From positions 1 to 57,265 of the forward strand of contig JAGBJJ010000017.1 of assembly GCA_017934525.1 (NCBI GenBank): 57,265 bases of DNA, given 5' to 3'. A program made the position numbers and the translations under genes. Shown one piece after another: positions 7,997 to 17,824 of this stretch. The number at the start of each line of letters is the position of its first letter. Within the stretch, counting starts at the first letter, position 1. Source of the stretch: Prevotella sp. Its GTDB lineage: Bacteria > Bacteroidota > Bacteroidia > Bacteroidales > Bacteroidaceae. The notes under the pieces were generated by a model, which had not been told where the DNA came from, did not search any database, and saw nothing but the letters and a program-made list of their open reading frames with translations.

Positions 7997-9628
7997 ATGG
8001 AGAGATTTCATTATTTAGACAATAGCCTGGAGCGACCGGCGAGGATGAATGACCCGCTGGACTATGTGCCACATGCACTGTGCCAACGGGCGGCGGAGGT
8101 GGTGAAGAGCTACATCGCCACGCTGCCGGAGACGTGGCAGGCAGAGGTGGCAGCAGGGAAGATGATGGGCGTGCTGGTGTGCGAGGACGCGGAGGGACGC
8201 CTGGGCTTCGTAGCGGCCTACAGCGGTCAGATTGGCGGGCGCGAGGACTGGCCTTGGTTCGTGCCGGCGGTGTTCGACTACCTTCAGCCCGACGGCTATT
8301 TCAAGGAGGAGGAGGGACGCATCAGTGCCCTGAACGCTCATATCGAGGCGCTGCAGGCGTCGGCCGACTTCATGGCGGCGAAGACACGGCTGCAGCAGCT
8401 GAGGGAGGAGGCTGACGTGGCGGTGGCCGACTTCAAGATGATGATGCAGGAGGCGAAGGCGCGACGCGACGCGCGTCGCAGACAGCCGGACGTGACGGCC
8501 GAGGAGGCGGAGGCGATGGTGCACGAGAGTCAGCACCAGAAGGCTGAGCTGCGGCGACTGAAAGGACGCTGGCGCGAGCGCCTCGGCGCGGCGGAGGCAC
8601 AGCTGCGCCCGATGGCCGACGCTATAGGCAGGCTGCGAGAGGAGCGACGCCGCCGGAGTGACGCCCTGCAGCGCTGGCTCTTCGACCATTTTGTGATGCT
8701 CAACACGGCGGGCGTGGGGCGCACGCTGACCGACATCTTCCGCGCGACGCCACAGGGCGTGCCACCGGCAGGGTCGGGCGAGTGCTGTGCGCCGAAACTG
8801 CTGCAGTATGCCTTCCTTCACGGTCTGCGACCGCTGCAGATAGCTGAGTTCTGGCAGGGGCGTTCGCCGAAGATGGAGATTCGGCATCACGACCATTTCT
8901 ACACGGCCTGCCGGGGAAAGTGTAAGCCTATCCTTGAGTGGATGCTTGGAGGGGATGTGAAGGATGGGAGGAAAGGGAAAGACGGAAAGGATGAGAAGAA
9001 TGAGGTGGACGTGTTGTTTGCTGACGAGGCGGTGCTGGTGGTGGCGAAGCCGGCAGGGATGCTGACCGTGCCGGGACGGAGTGGGGCACCGTCGGTAGAG
9101 AGCTGGCTGCGAGAACGCTACGGCGAGGTGCACATGGTGCACCGGCTGGATATGGACACGTCGGGGCTGCTGGTGGTGGCCCGCACGCTGGCGGCTTATC
9201 ACAGTCTGCAGCGACAGTTTCTCGCGCGCACTATATATAAGAGGTACGTGGCATGGGTGGAGGGCGTGCTGCCCGTGGGTGAGCGGGGCACCATCAGTCT
9301 GCCGCTGCGCCCCGACCCTGACGACCGTCCGCGCCAGCTGGTGGACCATGAGCACGGACGCACTGCGCTGACCCGCTATGAGGTGCTGCGCACGGAGGGC
9401 GGCCGCACGCTGCTGTGGCTGGAGCCCCACACGGGGCGCACGCACCAGCTGCGCATGCACTGTGCGCACAGCGAGGGGCTGGGCATGCCCATCGTGGGCG
9501 ATGCGCTCTATGGCCGCCGCGCCGACCGCCTCTGGCTGCACGCCGCCGAGCTGCACTTCCGGCATCCGGTGAGCGGGGAGGAGATGAGGTTTGAGGAGGA
9601 GGCCTTCTACCCGGGAGGCCAGTCGTGA
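7997..9628 (+). CDS. RluA-family pseudouridine synthase with long N-terminal extension
   Basis: This 543-residue protein has an RluA-type RNA pseudouridine synthase domain in its C-terminal half (about 335-540). The motif HRLDMDTSG puts the catalytic Asp at residue 385, and HTGRTHQLRMHC follows later. The N-terminal 300 residues are not an S4 domain; residues 100-225 are rich in Arg, Glu and Ala and look like a long coiled coil. A charged linker (about 318-333) joins the halves. The frame can be extended 18 bases to a TTG, but that lies inside the promoter, so the ATG at 7997 is used. The gene stands alone with its own promoter and converges on the succinate-CoA transferase gene. The target uridine, in rRNA or tRNA, cannot be told from sequence. 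Confidence 0.85.
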   Translation: MERFHYLDNSLERPARMNDPLDYVPHALCQRAAEVVKSYIATLPETWQAEVAAGKMMGVLVCEDAEGRLGFVAAYSGQIGGREDWPWFVPAVFDYLQPDGYFKEEEGRISALNAHIEALQASADFMAAKTRLQQLREEADVAVADFKMMMQEAKARRDARRRQPDVTAEEAEAMVHESQHQKAELRRLKGRWRERLGAAEAQLRPMADAIGRLREERRRRSDALQRWLFDHFVMLNTAGVGRTLTDIFRATPQGVPPAGSGECCAPKLLQYAFLHGLRPLQIAEFWQGRSPKMEIRHHDHFYTACRGKCKPILEWMLGGDVKDGRKGKDGKDEKNEVDVLFADEAVLVVAKPAGMLTVPGRSGAPSVESWLRERYGEVHMVHRLDMDTSGLLVVARTLAAYHSLQRQFLARTIYKRYVAWVEGVLPVGERGTISLPLRPDPDDRPRQLVDHEHGRTALTRYEVLRTEGGRTLLWLEPHTGRTHQLRMHCAHSEGLGMPIVGDALYGRRADRLWLHAAELHFRHPVSGEEMRFEEEAFYPGGQS

Positions 9629-9678
9629 CCCCCGGCCCCTCCACAAGGGAGGGAAGGAGATGATTTCTTGATAAGCGT

Positions 9679-9726
9679 CAGGGGGGCCGCCTCCTTTACA
9701 GAAGCGGCCCCCCCTGAGTCTTTATG
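9679..9726. terminator. Bidirectional terminator between convergent genes
   Basis: CAGGGGGGCCGC (9679-9690) pairs with GCGGCCCCCCCTG (9714-9726) with one unpaired C. It lies between the plus-strand pseudouridine synthase and minus-strand CoA-transferase genes. Confidence 0.7.
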
Positions 9727-9748
9727 ATTCGGCTTCAGAGCGCGAAGA

Positions 9749-11254
9749 CTACTTCACGTACTCTGAGAAATCCGTCAGGTGCATGTCGCCCTTGCGAGCC
9801 AGCGAGTCGTGCATGGCGAAGGCGGCAGTCAGGTTGTGGTGCGTGTGGCCACCCTTGGCAATACGCAGGTACTCACGCAGCAGGGGCTTGTAGTCGGGAT
9901 GTGCACAGTTGTTGATGATGAGCTCGGCACGCTCCATGGGGCACTTGCCGCGCAGGTCGGCAATACCCTGCTCGGTGACGATGATGTTGACATCGTGCTC
10001 CGAGTGGTCCTGATGGCTGACGAAGGGCACGATAGACGAGATGAGTCCGCCCTTGGCCGTAGACGGGCAGGTGAAGATAGAGATGTAGGCGTTGCGCTCG
10101 AAGTCGCCCGAGCCGCCGATGCCGTTCATCATCTTCGTGCCGCTGATTTGCGTAGAGTTCACGTTGCCGTAGATGTCGCACTCGATGGCGGTGTTGATGG
10201 CGATGATGCCCAAGCGGCGGATAATCTCAGGGTTGTTGGAGATTTCGCTCTGGCGCAGCGTCAGGTGATCCTTCAGGTGGTCCATGTTGTCGTAGACCTG
10301 CATCAGACAGTCGTTAGAGACGGTGAGCGAGCAGGCCGAAGCGTCCTTCACGCGGCCGTTGATAAGCATCTCGACGACGGCGTCCTGGATAACCTCGGTG
10401 TAGACGTTGAAGTCGGGCACGTTCTTGTCCTTGCCCAGAGCGCCGAGTATGGCGTTGGCCGTAGAGCCCACGCCGCTCTGCAGGGGCAGGAACTCCTTGG
10501 GTATGCGTCCCTGGTGCATCTCGTTGACGAGGAACTCGGCCGTGAGGTGCCCGATAGTCTCGGTGACGGGGTCGCTGTCTTTGAATCCACGGGCCTCATC
10601 GGGGAGGTTGCACTCCACGACGCCCACCAGCTTCGACTTGGGCACTACGACATAGGGCACGCCGATGCGGTCGCCGACGTTGATGATGGGGATGGGCTTG
10701 CGGTAAGGGGGATCCAGCGGCTCGTAGACGTCGTGGATGAACTTAGCGTTGGGGTTGTGGAAAGCGTTGAGCTCCAGTATGATATGCTTGGCCAGGCGGG
10801 CTGCCGTGGGGCTGATGCCGCCGGCAGCGGTGAGATAGACGTGATAGTCGTCGCCGCAGTCCTCGATGTCGCAGACCTCGAGGATGGCCCAGTCGATGTC
10901 GCCATAGAAGCCGTAGCGCAGCTCCTGTGCCATGTGGCTCAGGTGGAGGTCGTTGTAGGGAATCTCGCCCATGTTGACACTCTTGCGGAAGTCGCCATTG
11001 GTGGTGTAGGGAGCACGATACTTGATGGCGTTGGCCAGCGTGAGCACGCCGTCGGTAGACTGTCCGGTGGAGGCGCCGGTGAAGAGTCCCACCTTGAATT
11101 CACGGCCGGCCTCATGCTCCTTGATGGCAAGGTTAGCCAGCTCTTTTGTCACTGCCTTGGGCGCGCCGGCGGGTGTGAATCCGCTCAGGGCCAAGTTTTC
11201 TCCATTCTTAATCATGGCTGCAGCCTCTGCAGCCGTTAAACGTGTGTAAGCCAT
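9749..11254 (-). CDS. Acetyl-CoA hydrolase/transferase family; succinate (acetate) CoA-transferase
   Basis: At 501 residues this matches the full length of class I CoA-transferases of the acetyl-CoA hydrolase/transferase family, which move CoA between succinyl-CoA and acetate or propionate. The glycine-rich stretch GVGSTANAILGALG and the downstream YTEVIQDAVVEM are conserved; the Glu at 287 in YTEV is the expected CoA-thioester nucleophile. IGGSGDFERNAYIS and EQGIADLRG near the C-terminus are also typical. It is cytoplasmic and fits a succinate/acetate/propionate fermenter. It is monocistronic, with its own promoter and a terminator shared with the gene it faces. The exact acyl substrate is inferred from family resemblance. 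Confidence 0.9.
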   Translation of the reverse strand: MAYTRLTAAEAAAMIKNGENLALSGFTPAGAPKAVTKELANLAIKEHEAGREFKVGLFTGASTGQSTDGVLTLANAIKYRAPYTTNGDFRKSVNMGEIPYNDLHLSHMAQELRYGFYGDIDWAILEVCDIEDCGDDYHVYLTAAGGISPTAARLAKHIILELNAFHNPNAKFIHDVYEPLDPPYRKPIPIINVGDRIGVPYVVVPKSKLVGVVECNLPDEARGFKDSDPVTETIGHLTAEFLVNEMHQGRIPKEFLPLQSGVGSTANAILGALGKDKNVPDFNVYTEVIQDAVVEMLINGRVKDASACSLTVSNDCLMQVYDNMDHLKDHLTLRQSEISNNPEIIRRLGIIAINTAIECDIYGNVNSTQISGTKMMNGIGGSGDFERNAYISIFTCPSTAKGGLISSIVPFVSHQDHSEHDVNIIVTEQGIADLRGKCPMERAELIINNCAHPDYKPLLREYLRIAKGGHTHHNLTAAFAMHDSLARKGDMHLTDFSEYVK

Positions 11255-11286
11255 ACTATTTTATTTAATGTTTTCAGATTTTGCGT

Positions 11287-11295
11287 GCAAAATTA
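11287..11295 (-). promoter_or_regulatory. Promoter -7 element of the CoA-transferase gene
   Basis: The minus strand reads TAATTTTGC, 33 bases before the start codon at 11254. It is divergent from the plus-strand promoter at 11340. Confidence 0.6.
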
Positions 11296-11339
11296 CAAAA
11301 ATTATTTTAATTGATAATGTATTATTCACAATTATTTCG

Positions 11340-11348
11340 TATCTTTGC
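11340..11348 (+). promoter_or_regulatory. Promoter -7 element for the small membrane protein and TonB receptor genes
   Basis: TATCTTTGC lies 34 bases before the ATG at 11383. The next gene starts only 43 bases after the first one ends, so both may share this promoter. Confidence 0.6.
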
Positions 11349-11382
11349 AGCGCAAAAATACTAAAATACCAAAATTACGCGG

Positions 11383-11679
11383 ATGAAAAGCCTTTTAGCG
11401 CGACTTTATTTGACGTTATGCTGCCTGGTTTATAGTGTGATGACACTTGGCCAGGAGTACGACGACATCGACATGGATGCCGGACAAAGCCGCCGCAGCA
11501 GTTCTGACTACAACGAGATGGATGGCATGATGGACTACCAGCCCATACACTTCGGTCTGGACGACATCCTGATGGTGGTGATGCTGCTGGTGTGCTGCTA
11601 CGTGTTCGGCAAGATATGGAAAGGTTGTAGCTATCTCATCCTGTTGCTTGCCGCCGCTTATTTCTACTTTTTGCGGTAG
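11383..11679 (+). CDS. Small membrane protein of unknown function
   Basis: This 98-residue protein has a hydrophobic N-terminus (about 4-23, ending MTLGQ, possibly a signal peptide), a polar acidic linker rich in Asp and Ser (24-55), and two hydrophobic stretches near 59-76 and 80-97, so it probably sits in the inner membrane. I do not recognise the family. It has its own promoter and lies 43 bases upstream of a TonB-dependent receptor gene on the same strand, so a role with that receptor is possible but not shown. Confidence 0.6.
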   Translation: MKSLLARLYLTLCCLVYSVMTLGQEYDDIDMDAGQSRRSSSDYNEMDGMMDYQPIHFGLDDILMVVMLLVCCYVFGKIWKGCSYLILLLAAAYFYFLR

Positions 11680-11722
11680 CTGCTTTAAACTTTGCCGGCG
11701 CTGTTGCGTCATTTAAAACGTT

Positions 11723-14194
11723 ATGTATCGATTCCTACTTATTTTCAGCATGCTGCTGAGTGCCGTCGGAGCGATGGCACAGGGCGTGGTGCGCGGCCGG
11801 GTGCTCGACAAGCAGACCGACGAGGCACTGCAGTTTGTGAATGTGAAAGTGACCGCTGCGGGCGGCAAGGTGGCCGGCGGCGGCATGACCGACGCCAACG
11901 GACACTTCAGTGTGGGCGGCCTGAAGGACGGACAATACACGCTGACCATCTCGTTTGTGGGCTACAAGACCGTCACGCGCGCGTTTCAGCTGACGCCGCA
12001 GAAGCGCTCCCAGCACTATGGGGCTATCTACTTGGCCGAAGACACCCACACACTGAAGGAGGTGCAGGTGACGGGGCAGCGCTCGCAGATGAAGCTCGAG
12101 GTAGACCGCAAGACGTTCACCGTAGACGAGGTGCTGGCCGCGGCCGGCGGCTCGGTGACCGACCTTTTAGAGAACATACCGAGCGTGGAGGTGACCACCG
12201 ACGGCGAGATATCGCTGCGCGGCAACTCAAGCGTGGAGGTGTGGATTAACGGCAAGCAGAGCGGACTGACCAGCGACAACCGCGCCGAGATTCTGCAGCA
12301 GATACCGGCCGAAAGCATTGAGCGCATAGAGGTGATAGACAACCCCAGCGCCAAGTATTCGCCCGAGGGCACTGCCGGCATCATCAACATCGTGCTGAAG
12401 CGCGACCGCCGCGCAGGCTACTACGGCTCGGTGCAGGCCGGTGCCAACCAGCAGGGCGGCTGGAACGTGGGCAGCAACATCAACTACTCGAGCAAGTGGG
12501 TTGATGCCTACGCCAACCTGGGGCTGCGCCGACGCAAAGGCAAGGGCGGCAGCCTGAGCGAACAGCGCTACCCGCTGCAAGACTCGTTCCTCAACAGCGA
12601 GGGCGACAACAGCAACCGCGGCCGCGGCATCTTCGGAAGGGCCGGACTGACATTCCACCTGACGGGCGCCGACGACCTGTCGCTCTCGGGCATGACCATG
12701 CAGGGCAAACCCTCGCACGACAACGTGACGACCTACGACTACGGCACGCTCTCTACGGGCCAGGTGGAGAAACACATGGTGCGCACGGCCACCTCGGAAG
12801 ACGGCAAGCACGAGATGTACAACGCCGAACTGGCCTACACGCATAAGTTCAACGACAAAGGCACCCACAAGCTCGACGCCTCGCTGTCGTTCAACAAGTG
12901 GATGATGAACAGCTCGAACATCTACCAGAACGACACCACCTACTTCGACGGCACACCCGCCACCTGGAGCCGCCAGAACCGCCCCATGAACGTGAACAAC
13001 CGCTCGTGGGAGGCTAAGGTGGACTACGAGAACCAGCTCACGGAGACCTTCAAGCTGGAGGCTGGCTACAACGGCCGCTTCTCGCACGAGAACACGCCGC
13101 AGGAGTCGCAGATGTGGAACCAGCAGACCAACCAATATGAAGATGAGGCCTACTTCTACAACCGCTTCGTCTACGACATAGACGTGCATGCCCTCTATGC
13201 CACGGGCAACATGAAGCTGGGCCGGATGGGCGTGATGGCCGGTCTGCGCGGCGAATACTGGCGCGTAGACACGAAGAGTACCGACTACTACCAGCACGTG
13301 GAGCCCTTCAAGCACGACTACTTCCAGCTGTTTCCCTCGCTCTTCCTGAACTATGAGCTGACGAAGACATCGCAGCTGCAGCTGAACTACACGCGGCGCC
13401 TGCGCCGGCCGTGGGGCGGACAGCTCAACTCGTTCAAGAACACGCGCGACGCCTCGATGATTGAGTTCGGCAACCCTGAGCTGACGCCTGAATACACCAA
13501 CTCCTTCTCGCTGAACTACCTGAAGACGTGGCCTGCCCACACGCTGAGCATCGGCACCTACTACCGGCCTACGACCGACGTGATGCAACACATACGCTAC
13601 CAGGGCGAGTATGAGGGCCAGCCAACCATGTTTATGACCAACCTCAACGTGGCCAAGAGCCAGAGCGCCGGCGCCGAGCTCATCCTGAAGGACAAGCTCT
13701 TCCGCATCCTCGACCTGACCACCACGCTCAACGCCTACTACTATAAGCTCGACGGATTTCAGACCATCGTGGAGGGGCAGCGCGTCAGCGGCGAGAGCGA
13801 CGAGAACTTCGCCTGGGATGCCCGCGTGCTGGCCTCGGTCATCCTGCCCTACAGCATCAGCATACAGGCCACGGGCAACTACCGCTCGCGCTCGGTCATC
13901 ACGCAGGGCCACCGCAAAGCCAACGGAAGTCTCGACCTGGGCCTGCGCAAGACGTTCCTCAACAAGAAGTTTGCCCTGGCCGTAAACTGGCGCGACGTGT
14001 TCAACACCCGCCACTGGGAGAACTACACCGAAGGCCCCACCTTCTGGCGCCACCAGAAGAACTGGCGCGACCCGCGCATCAACGTGCAGCTGACGTGGAA
14101 CTTCGGCAACATGAAACAGAAGCGCCGCCCCGGCCCCGAGGAGATGCAGGGCGGCATGGACGACGAACAGAACAACATGAACTATGAATTTTGA
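11723..14194 (+). CDS. TonB-dependent receptor, outer-membrane beta-barrel family
   Basis: This 823-residue outer-membrane protein has a signal peptide ending AVGAMAQ (about 20), a carboxypeptidase-regulatory-like beta-sandwich (about 21-115), a plug-like domain (about 120-230) with LLENIPSVEV and YSPEGTAGIINIVLKRD, and a C-terminal beta-barrel with many aromatic and alternating residues. This matches the Bacteroidetes outer-membrane beta-barrel family related to TonB receptors rather than the SusC/RagA group. The substrate cannot be predicted. A strong terminator follows at 14229, separating it from the SusC/SusD genes. Confidence 0.85.
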   Translation: MYRFLLIFSMLLSAVGAMAQGVVRGRVLDKQTDEALQFVNVKVTAAGGKVAGGGMTDANGHFSVGGLKDGQYTLTISFVGYKTVTRAFQLTPQKRSQHYGAIYLAEDTHTLKEVQVTGQRSQMKLEVDRKTFTVDEVLAAAGGSVTDLLENIPSVEVTTDGEISLRGNSSVEVWINGKQSGLTSDNRAEILQQIPAESIERIEVIDNPSAKYSPEGTAGIINIVLKRDRRAGYYGSVQAGANQQGGWNVGSNINYSSKWVDAYANLGLRRRKGKGGSLSEQRYPLQDSFLNSEGDNSNRGRGIFGRAGLTFHLTGADDLSLSGMTMQGKPSHDNVTTYDYGTLSTGQVEKHMVRTATSEDGKHEMYNAELAYTHKFNDKGTHKLDASLSFNKWMMNSSNIYQNDTTYFDGTPATWSRQNRPMNVNNRSWEAKVDYENQLTETFKLEAGYNGRFSHENTPQESQMWNQQTNQYEDEAYFYNRFVYDIDVHALYATGNMKLGRMGVMAGLRGEYWRVDTKSTDYYQHVEPFKHDYFQLFPSLFLNYELTKTSQLQLNYTRRLRRPWGGQLNSFKNTRDASMIEFGNPELTPEYTNSFSLNYLKTWPAHTLSIGTYYRPTTDVMQHIRYQGEYEGQPTMFMTNLNVAKSQSAGAELILKDKLFRILDLTTTLNAYYYKLDGFQTIVEGQRVSGESDENFAWDARVLASVILPYSISIQATGNYRSRSVITQGHRKANGSLDLGLRKTFLNKKFALAVNWRDVFNTRHWENYTEGPTFWRHQKNWRDPRINVQLTWNFGNMKQKRRPGPEEMQGGMDDEQNNMNYEF

Positions 14195-14228
14195 TGGCTG
14201 ACCACTGACTTGCCATCATCCTATATGC

Positions 14229-14267
14229 GTAGAGGCGCCACAAATGGCGCCTCTACTGTTGTTTTTT
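14229..14267 (+). terminator. Rho-independent terminator
   Basis: GTAGAGGCGCCA (14229-14240) and TGGCGCCTCTAC (14245-14256) form a perfect 12-bp stem with a 4-base loop, followed by TGTTGTTTTTT. Confidence 0.85.
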
Positions 14268-14289
14268 AACATAATTAAAATAAAATATG

Positions 14290-14321
14290 TTTGCCAGTCA
14301 GAAAAAATATGTTACATTTGT
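14290..14321 (+). promoter_or_regulatory. Promoter of the susC/susD operon
   Basis: TTTG (14290-14293) and TACATTTGT (14313-14321) are 19 bases apart, a near-ideal Bacteroidetes promoter. The susC-like start lies about 50 bases downstream. Confidence 0.7.
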
Positions 14322-14372
14322 AGTCTGATTACTTAACGGCCAAAACTAAACTATTAACTAAAGCGAGCTAAC

Positions 14373-17300
14373 ATGAAAAGAAAAACCTACTTTTTCCGCT
14401 CTCATGCGAAAGCATGTCTGACGGCGTGGTGCCTCATGCTATCATTGGCAATGAACGCACAGAACCAGACGGTGAGGGGGACCGTGACCGACCAAAACGG
14501 CGAACCCGTAGTAGGCGCTACGGTGAGAGTGAAGGGCGACAAGACCGGCACCATCACCGACCTGAACGGCCAGTATACCCTGACGGTGCCTGCCGGCACC
14601 AGCCTCGAGATTTCCTATGTGGGCTACAAGCCGCAGGAAGTGAGAGTCAGAGCAGGCAATGCCCCGCTCAACATCATGCTGCAAGACACGCCGACAGCCC
14701 TGAGCGAGGTGGTGGTGACAGCCCTCGGACTGAAACGCGAGTCGAAAGCCTTAGGCTATGCCATGACAGAACTGAATGCCGACGACCTCGATGCCAACCT
14801 GATTAACCCAGTGCAGGCCCTGCAGGGCAAGGTGGCCGGTGTGGAGGTGTCGTCGTCAGACGGCGGCATGTTTGGTGCCTCGAAGATTCTCATACGCGGC
14901 GCCTCGACACTCAACAAGAACAACCAGCCCATCTACGTGGTTGACGGCGTGATACTCGACAACGACATCGTGGAGACCAGCGCCGACTGGAGCCACGGAG
15001 ACCAAAACTTCGGCACGGAGCTGAAAAACCTGAACCCCGACGACTTCGAGACGGTGTCGGTGCTGAAGGGCGCCGCCGCCACGGCCCTCTACGGCTCGCG
15101 CGGACTCAACGGCGCCGTGGTCATCACCACCAAGAGCGGCAAAGGCAAGAAGGGCGTGGGCATAGACTTCAGCCAGACCATCGGTTTCGACAAGGTGACC
15201 CACCAGCCCGACTTCCAAAACGAGTTTGCCGAGAGCTTCTACTACTGCTCATCGCCCACCAGCAGCTTCTACGTGAACGACCTCTACTGGACCAACGACG
15301 AGGGCTACGCATCATACAAGGTGCTGAGCAACTACGGCGAGATGGGCACTGCCTGGGGCCCCTCGTTCGAATACTTGCGCCAGAACGCCAAAGACGGGCT
15401 GATAGAGATGTACGACGGCAAGCTGCACGTGCCCAAGGCCTACAAGAACAACTTCAAGGATGCCTACGACACGGGCTTCTCGACCAACACCAACGTGGCC
15501 GTGTCGGGCGGCAACGACCGCACCTCGTTCTACACCTCGATGTCGTACCGCTACAACAACGGCACGCTGCCCAACAACGACTTCCGCCGGCTGAGCCTCC
15601 TGGTGAAGGCCAGCCACAAGATAACCGACAACGTGGAGCTGGAAGCCAACATGACCTATGCCAACTCGAAGCCCCGAAACGCCCAGCCCAACATAGGCGA
15701 GTTCTTTGTGGGCGCCAGCGACTCGGGCGTGGCCTGGGACCGCATGTACGACGCAAAGTACTACCGCGACAAATATAAGGGCGCCCACGGAGGCCTGGCC
15801 GAGACAGAGTATGGCGACGAGTACGGCTACGTGCTCGGCCGCAGTGCCTGGTGGAGCATCTGGGAGAACGAGTCATACCAGAAAGAGACCGTGTTCCGCC
15901 CCGACGTGAAACTGACGTGGGCCTTCACCCCCTGGCTGAAGTGGGTCACCGAGGCCAACTACAACTACTACTTCATGGAGGCCGAGACGAAGCGTCCCGG
16001 CTCGGGCTACTACAACCAGGGCGGCTACTACGGCGTGAGCCAGAGCCGCAAAGAGCAGCTGAACATCAACACCAACCTGATGGTAGACAAACAGCTCGAC
16101 GAAGACTTCCACCTGAACGGCTTCCTGCGCTACGAGCTCTACAACAGCTATAAGTCGGGCATGAGCGCCAACACCAAGGGCGACTTCATCGTGCCCAACC
16201 AGTTCTTCCTGGCCAACGGCTCGGAGGGCTACAACGCCTCGGCGGCCGTGTCAGACACCAAGACCATACAGTCGCTGGCCGCACAGGTGGGCCTCAGCTG
16301 GCGCGACCAGCTCTACCTCGACCTGACAGGCCGCAACGACTGGTCGTCGGCCCTGGTCTACTCCGACGGCCACGGCACATTCAGCTACTTTTACCCCTCG
16401 GTGAGCGCCTCGTGGCTGGTCAGCAGCACATGGCGCGAGCAGCTGCCTCAGTGGCTCAGCTTCTGGAAGGTGCGCGCCTCGTATGCCCAGGTGGGCAACG
16501 ACTGCGACGCCTACTACCTGAACTCGGCCTACTCGCTCGAGAGCTACACCAACCAGTACGGCAAGCCCTTCTCTACGGTCGTGGCAAACACCACCTACAG
16601 CCAGAACCTGAAGCCCGAGCGCAAGAAGTCGTGGGAACTGGGCACCGACATACGCTTCCTGAACAACCGCATCGGGCTCGACTTCACCTATTATAAAGAG
16701 AATACCATCGACCAGATTATGCAGGTGTCGATACCCACGGTGTCGGGCTACAGCAACGCCCTCATCAATGCCGGCAACATACAGAACACGGGTGTGGAGG
16801 TGGCTCTGAACACCACCCCCGTGGCCACCCGCGACTGGCAGTGGAACCTGAACCTCACATGGACCAAGAACAACTCGAAGATTGTGGAGCTGTCGCCCCT
16901 CTGCGCTGACTACATCAAGCTGGCGGGCGACCCCGACTATGGCAACTTCCGCATAGGGTCGGTGGCCAAGGTGGGCGGCACCTACGGCATGCTGATGTCT
17001 GACGCCGCACCGCTCATCGACGAGACGTCGGGCCTGCCCGAACTGAACACGCGCTTCTACAACATAGGCTATCTGGCCCCCTCGGTGAAGCGCTCGGGCA
17101 AGGTGGAAGAGGTGGGCAACTCGACACCCGACTTCCTGGGCTCGGTCAATACCTCGCTGCGCTACAAGAACTGGACGCTGAGCGCCAGCTTCGACGGGCG
17201 CTTCGGCGGCAAAGTGGCCTCATACGGCTCTCACTACGGCTATGCCTATGGCTACACCAAGACGTCGCTTGACGGTCGCGAGGGCCACGGCGGCCTGACC

Positions 17301-17795
17301 TACACCTCGTCTTTCGACGGCATTGAATACCACGACGGCGTCATCCCCAACGGCATCGTCACCAAGGGCACCGAAGTGCTTCAGGCCGACGGCTCGATGT
17401 ACACCGTGGGCACCGGCCGCTACAGCAGCGGCGAGACGTGGCAGGAACTCGTAGACGGCGGCCACGCCGAACCTATCCATGCTGGCGGATGGGCCTATTT
17501 CTTCCAGCAGTGGGGCACCTTCGTGCTCGACAAGACGTGGTTTAAGACGCTCAACTACATCGCCTTCCGCGACCTCTCGCTGAGCTATCAGTTCGACCAC
17601 AGCATCGCCGCCAAGATAGGCTGCCGCCGCCTCAGTCTGACGGCACAAGCCCACAACCTGGGCTACCTGCTGAACACCATGCCCAACCACGAGAACCCCG
17701 AAGCCGTGGCCGGCACCACCGCAGCCGAGTTTCGCGTGCGCCAGTTCTCTGGTGTGACCACCAGCCTCACCTTCACGCTCAAAGCTACTTTCTAA
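14373..17795 (+). CDS. SusC/RagA-family TonB-linked outer-membrane transporter
   Basis: This 1140-residue protein has a signal peptide to about residue 30 (SLAMNAQ), the carboxypeptidase-like domain (VRGTVTDQNGEPVVGATV, about 33-110), the TonB plug with LSEVVVTALGLKRESKALGY, IRGASTLNKNNQPIYVVDG and VSVLKGAAATALYGSRG, and a large beta-barrel ending in an aromatic residue (LKATF). These are hallmarks of SusC/RagA transporters, which import oligosaccharides or peptides with a SusD lid. The SusD partner begins 29 bases downstream. No glycoside hydrolase, peptidase, sigma/anti-sigma pair or hybrid regulator lies beside it, so the substrate is open. Confidence 0.93.
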   Translation: MKRKTYFFRSHAKACLTAWCLMLSLAMNAQNQTVRGTVTDQNGEPVVGATVRVKGDKTGTITDLNGQYTLTVPAGTSLEISYVGYKPQEVRVRAGNAPLNIMLQDTPTALSEVVVTALGLKRESKALGYAMTELNADDLDANLINPVQALQGKVAGVEVSSSDGGMFGASKILIRGASTLNKNNQPIYVVDGVILDNDIVETSADWSHGDQNFGTELKNLNPDDFETVSVLKGAAATALYGSRGLNGAVVITTKSGKGKKGVGIDFSQTIGFDKVTHQPDFQNEFAESFYYCSSPTSSFYVNDLYWTNDEGYASYKVLSNYGEMGTAWGPSFEYLRQNAKDGLIEMYDGKLHVPKAYKNNFKDAYDTGFSTNTNVAVSGGNDRTSFYTSMSYRYNNGTLPNNDFRRLSLLVKASHKITDNVELEANMTYANSKPRNAQPNIGEFFVGASDSGVAWDRMYDAKYYRDKYKGAHGGLAETEYGDEYGYVLGRSAWWSIWENESYQKETVFRPDVKLTWAFTPWLKWVTEANYNYYFMEAETKRPGSGYYNQGGYYGVSQSRKEQLNINTNLMVDKQLDEDFHLNGFLRYELYNSYKSGMSANTKGDFIVPNQFFLANGSEGYNASAAVSDTKTIQSLAAQVGLSWRDQLYLDLTGRNDWSSALVYSDGHGTFSYFYPSVSASWLVSSTWREQLPQWLSFWKVRASYAQVGNDCDAYYLNSAYSLESYTNQYGKPFSTVVANTTYSQNLKPERKKSWELGTDIRFLNNRIGLDFTYYKENTIDQIMQVSIPTVSGYSNALINAGNIQNTGVEVALNTTPVATRDWQWNLNLTWTKNNSKIVELSPLCADYIKLAGDPDYGNFRIGSVAKVGGTYGMLMSDAAPLIDETSGLPELNTRFYNIGYLAPSVKRSGKVEEVGNSTPDFLGSVNTSLRYKNWTLSASFDGRFGGKVASYGSHYGYAYGYTKTSLDGREGHGGLTYTSSFDGIEYHDGVIPNGIVTKGTEVLQADGSMYTVGTGRYSSGETWQELVDGGHAEPIHAGGWAYFFQQWGTFVLDKTWFKTLNYIAFRDLSLSYQFDHSIAAKIGCRRLSLTAQAHNLGYLLNTMPNHENPEAVAGTTAAEFRVRQFSGVTTSLTFTLKATF

Positions 17796-17824
17796 CGTCA
17801 TCTCCACACAAAACAACTAAGAAT

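Noticed and set aside
8015-9646. Long minus-strand frame opposite the pseudouridine synthase gene
   Set aside because: Composition is rich in Arg, His and Leu without motifs, and the sense frame has the HRLDMDTSG active site.
12227-14053. Long open frame on the minus strand opposite the TonB receptor gene
   Set aside because: Its product is a Val/Ala/His/Arg-rich mirror of the GC-rich sense codons, with no domain, and the sense strand encodes a clear receptor.
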